Below, piece after piece: positions 62,277 through 64,000 of a stretch of DNA of 64,000 nt. This stretch comes from Ailanthus altissimus. Lineage: Eukaryota; Streptophyta; Magnoliopsida; Sapindales; Simaroubaceae. The position numbers and the translations under genes are program-made. Location: positions 2,859,501 to 2,923,500 of the forward strand of contig OX327703.1 in assembly GCA_946807835.1 (NCBI GenBank), read 5' to 3'. Position 1 is the first letter of the stretch. The number at the start of each line of letters is the position of its first letter. The notes beneath the pieces were generated by a model. It ran no database searches, was not told where the DNA came from, and saw nothing but the letters and a program-made list of their open reading frames with translations.

Positions 62277-62294
62277 TCTCCGGCAACAACGCCA
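62277..62294 (-). other. E1 primer binding site
   Basis: TGGCGTTGTTGCCGGAGA on the minus strand, 6 nt inside the right LTR. It resembles the tRNA-derived site of Tat/Athila elements. Confidence 0.75.
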
Positions 62295-62300
62295 AAAACT

Positions 62301-62929
62301 TGATGTCTGATTTAATAACCTAGCGCAAATGCACGCTTTCGTACCAAGTAATATAGGACTAAGTTCAGATTATCGATCCCACAGATACTATTGTTTCTAT
62401 TTCTTCAATCAATTACTAAAATTACTTTATTTTACCTTTATCCAAACTAACTTCTGAGATGGAGTTTAACTAACTAAACTACTGCTATTGAATTAACCTA
62501 ATTCAAATATCCCTTAGTAGTTTGTTAAATTCTTTAACCCTTTAGTTATTCTCTTATTATCAATTAATTGGCTAGACATTGATTTCATCATAAGCTTTTG
62601 TCGACAGTCGAATGATAATATCACACCCTAACAATTACCTATATGTCTATGGTAATCTGAGTAAGATGCAACTCATTAAGAATAAGTCTAATCAAACCAT
62701 ACATGCCGTCTAGGTATATGTTTATCCTAGATGGAACTCATAGATATTATTCTATGATCACGTATCAATCTACCGTAGGCTAAACACATGCATCTTTTTG
62801 TCAAAGTTATCATAGTTTCTAAACAATTAAAATAGTGATAAAGTATAATGAAAACATTAAGCATAGATAGATTGAATCAATTAAGGGATAAAAGTTCATA
62901 ACTAAGAGTTTAAAAGAGTCAATTACATA
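62301..62929 (-). repeat. E1 right LTR, truncated
   Basis: Starts TGATGTCTGATTTAATAACC and follows the left LTR closely up to GAGTCAATTACATA, where similarity stops abruptly. It lacks a 59-bp piece present in the left LTR (55846-55904); the junction is near 62511. Confidence 0.9.
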
Positions 62930-64000
62930 GGTGCCGCTAGGTGTGTGACCAACTATTACTTTTGCTCTACCCGTATGTTAGTAGTTACGCCAAGTGTATG
63001 ACTAATTTATTTCCTTGGGTACTTATTTGGGTGAAAATTTTCAACTACTAGTATGTTTCGAATTTAGTAGCTTAACAAAGTTTATTTTACAGATATATAA
63101 AAATTTTACAAAATTTTCTAATTTAGATTCTAACATAGTGTTTTAATTTATCAGCTTAGTAATTGTTAATAGTTAAATGAGAATTTTATAAAATTTTCAG
63201 CTACATAAATAAAAGAGAAATTTTATAAAGTTTCAGTTACTTATATAAATGATAATTTTATAAAGTTTTTAGTTGCATAGATAAATAAGAATATTTATAA
63301 ATTTCTTAGCTACAAATAAAGAAGAATTTTATAAAGTTTTCAGTTATATAGATAAATGATAATTTTATAAAGTTTTTAGCTACATAGATAAATGAGAAAT
63401 ATTTAAAGCTTTCAGTATATAATATTATTTTTTTATACTGCAATTGTGAATTTTTAGTGTATCTTAAAATGATTTCTCTACATTATATTAGTATAGTTAA
63501 TAACGTATAGAATGAGAAATTTTTTCAATAAAAATAAAATATCCACTCACTGAGTTTGTACTCACCCTATTTTCTTTATATTTTTACCCCTTTTAAGTTG
63601 TTACATTTTTAGCTAGTCACTATTAGATTTTCTAAGAGTGGTTGTAGAGTGCTACAAGGACCTTTATTTCTCTTTCAACTGTTAGATATTGATTTAGAGA
63701 CATTTAGATTTATATTTATTTGAGATAAATTCATGTTATTGAATTTCTTGTTACAAGTTAGATATTTTTGTTGTTACATTTTTGTTGAGGATTTTAAGAT
63801 TGAATCAAGTTTGGTGATTTAGTTTTACTCAAGTTAGTATTATTAGAATTATGATCCTTCTTAGTCTTGGGAGAGACTGGGTCGGGTCATTTTAGTAGCT
63901 AAAGATTAGAAGAAACTATGCAAACTTTCCTCAAACGTGCATGGGGAACACCTCGAGGTTGCTTAACGGTGGCCTTCCCATATCTCTGCCATTTTGCTTA
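62930..64000. mobile_element. Possible Ty3/gypsy LTR fragment
   Basis: Begins where E1's right LTR breaks. CACTGAGTTTGTACTCACCC near 63546 and GGGAGAGACTGGGTCGGGTC near 63879 resemble words frequent in plant Ty3/gypsy (Tekay/Del-like) LTRs, which suggests plus orientation. No coding region is seen, and the right end lies outside the window. Tentative. Confidence 0.35.
63165..63425. repeat. Tandem ~40-46-bp units
   Basis: Six diverged units contain GAATTTTATAAAGTTTTCAG or variants, followed by CTACATAGATAAATGA-like segments. They lie inside the presumed LTR fragment. Confidence 0.85.

Larger units (their letters stand above)
55636..62929 (-). mobile_element. Family E gag-protease-only Ty3/gypsy element (E1)
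   Basis: Left LTR 55636-58279 (interrupted by solo LTR E2) and right LTR 62301-62929 (truncated) are about 95% alike. On the minus strand the primer site TGGCGTTGTTGCCGGAGA (62294-62277) and a polypurine tract (58297-58280, TTTTGGGGT) fit a Ty3/gypsy Tat/Athila-type element. The 4.0-kb interior encodes only gag and protease remnants, with no RT, RNase H or integrase. That matches TR-GAG-like non-autonomous elements, which rely on proteins from a relative. It inserted into the pararetrovirus on its left side; the right flank was lost with the end of the LTR. Confidence 0.85.

Overview
The window is nuclear DNA of a eudicot plant, probably a woody species. Its genes have GT-AG introns, it is very AT-rich, and Ty1/copia, Ty3/gypsy and pararetrovirus remnants fill the right half. 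I cannot name the species.

Layout. 1-2.7 kb: 3' half of a RINGv-type E3 ubiquitin ligase gene (+), whose 5' exons lie outside the window. 2.7-13.3 kb: intergenic AT-rich DNA with short duplications, SINE-like pieces, an unusual 1.6-kb block of AT-rich DNA studded with GC-rich hairpins (10.3-11.9 kb), and an orphan promoter-like stretch with an E2F-type site near 12.8 kb. 13.36-14.32 kb: solo LTR of family A with a perfect 5-bp target duplication. 19.98-24.5 kb: complete bHLH153-like transcription factor gene (+) with a long intron in its 5' UTR. 25.5-29.1 kb: complete SEP15/selenoprotein F-like gene (-), convergent with the bHLH gene. 30.05-36.24 kb: old Ty1/copia element carrying an inverted second copy of its integrase/RT region. 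37.98-39.3 kb: AT-rich minisatellite. 40.5-41.4 kb: second family A solo LTR.

From about 41.5 to 62.9 kb lies a nest of insertions. The host is an endogenous Caulimoviridae-like pararetrovirus (-): promoter-like segment near 42.55 kb, polyprotein parts at 51.54-53.32 and 54.77-55.63 kb. It was split by (i) an 8.8-kb Ty1/copia element with 2.1-kb LTRs (42.74-51.53 kb, TSD GCTTT), (ii) a family E solo LTR (53.33-54.76 kb, TSD TAGAT), and (iii) a gag-protease-only family E element of Tat/Athila type (55.64-62.93 kb). The left LTR of (iii) itself received another family E solo LTR (56.93-58.22 kb, TSD AGAGC). The last kilobase resembles a Ty3/gypsy LTR with short tandem repeats.

Only the RINGv, bHLH and SEP15 genes look like working host genes, and nothing suggests they share a pathway. 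The most unusual signals are: GC-rich, non-homologous cassettes at the same promoter-proximal position (just upstream of the TATA box) in two unrelated LTR families; a recurring GTGAACAGT word in or next to GC-rich patches of several elements; the hairpin-rich GC islands at 10.3-11.9 kb; and a compact multi-hairpin GC-rich island inside the bHLH 5'-UTR intron. All exon boundaries and family assignments were read by eye, without database searches.
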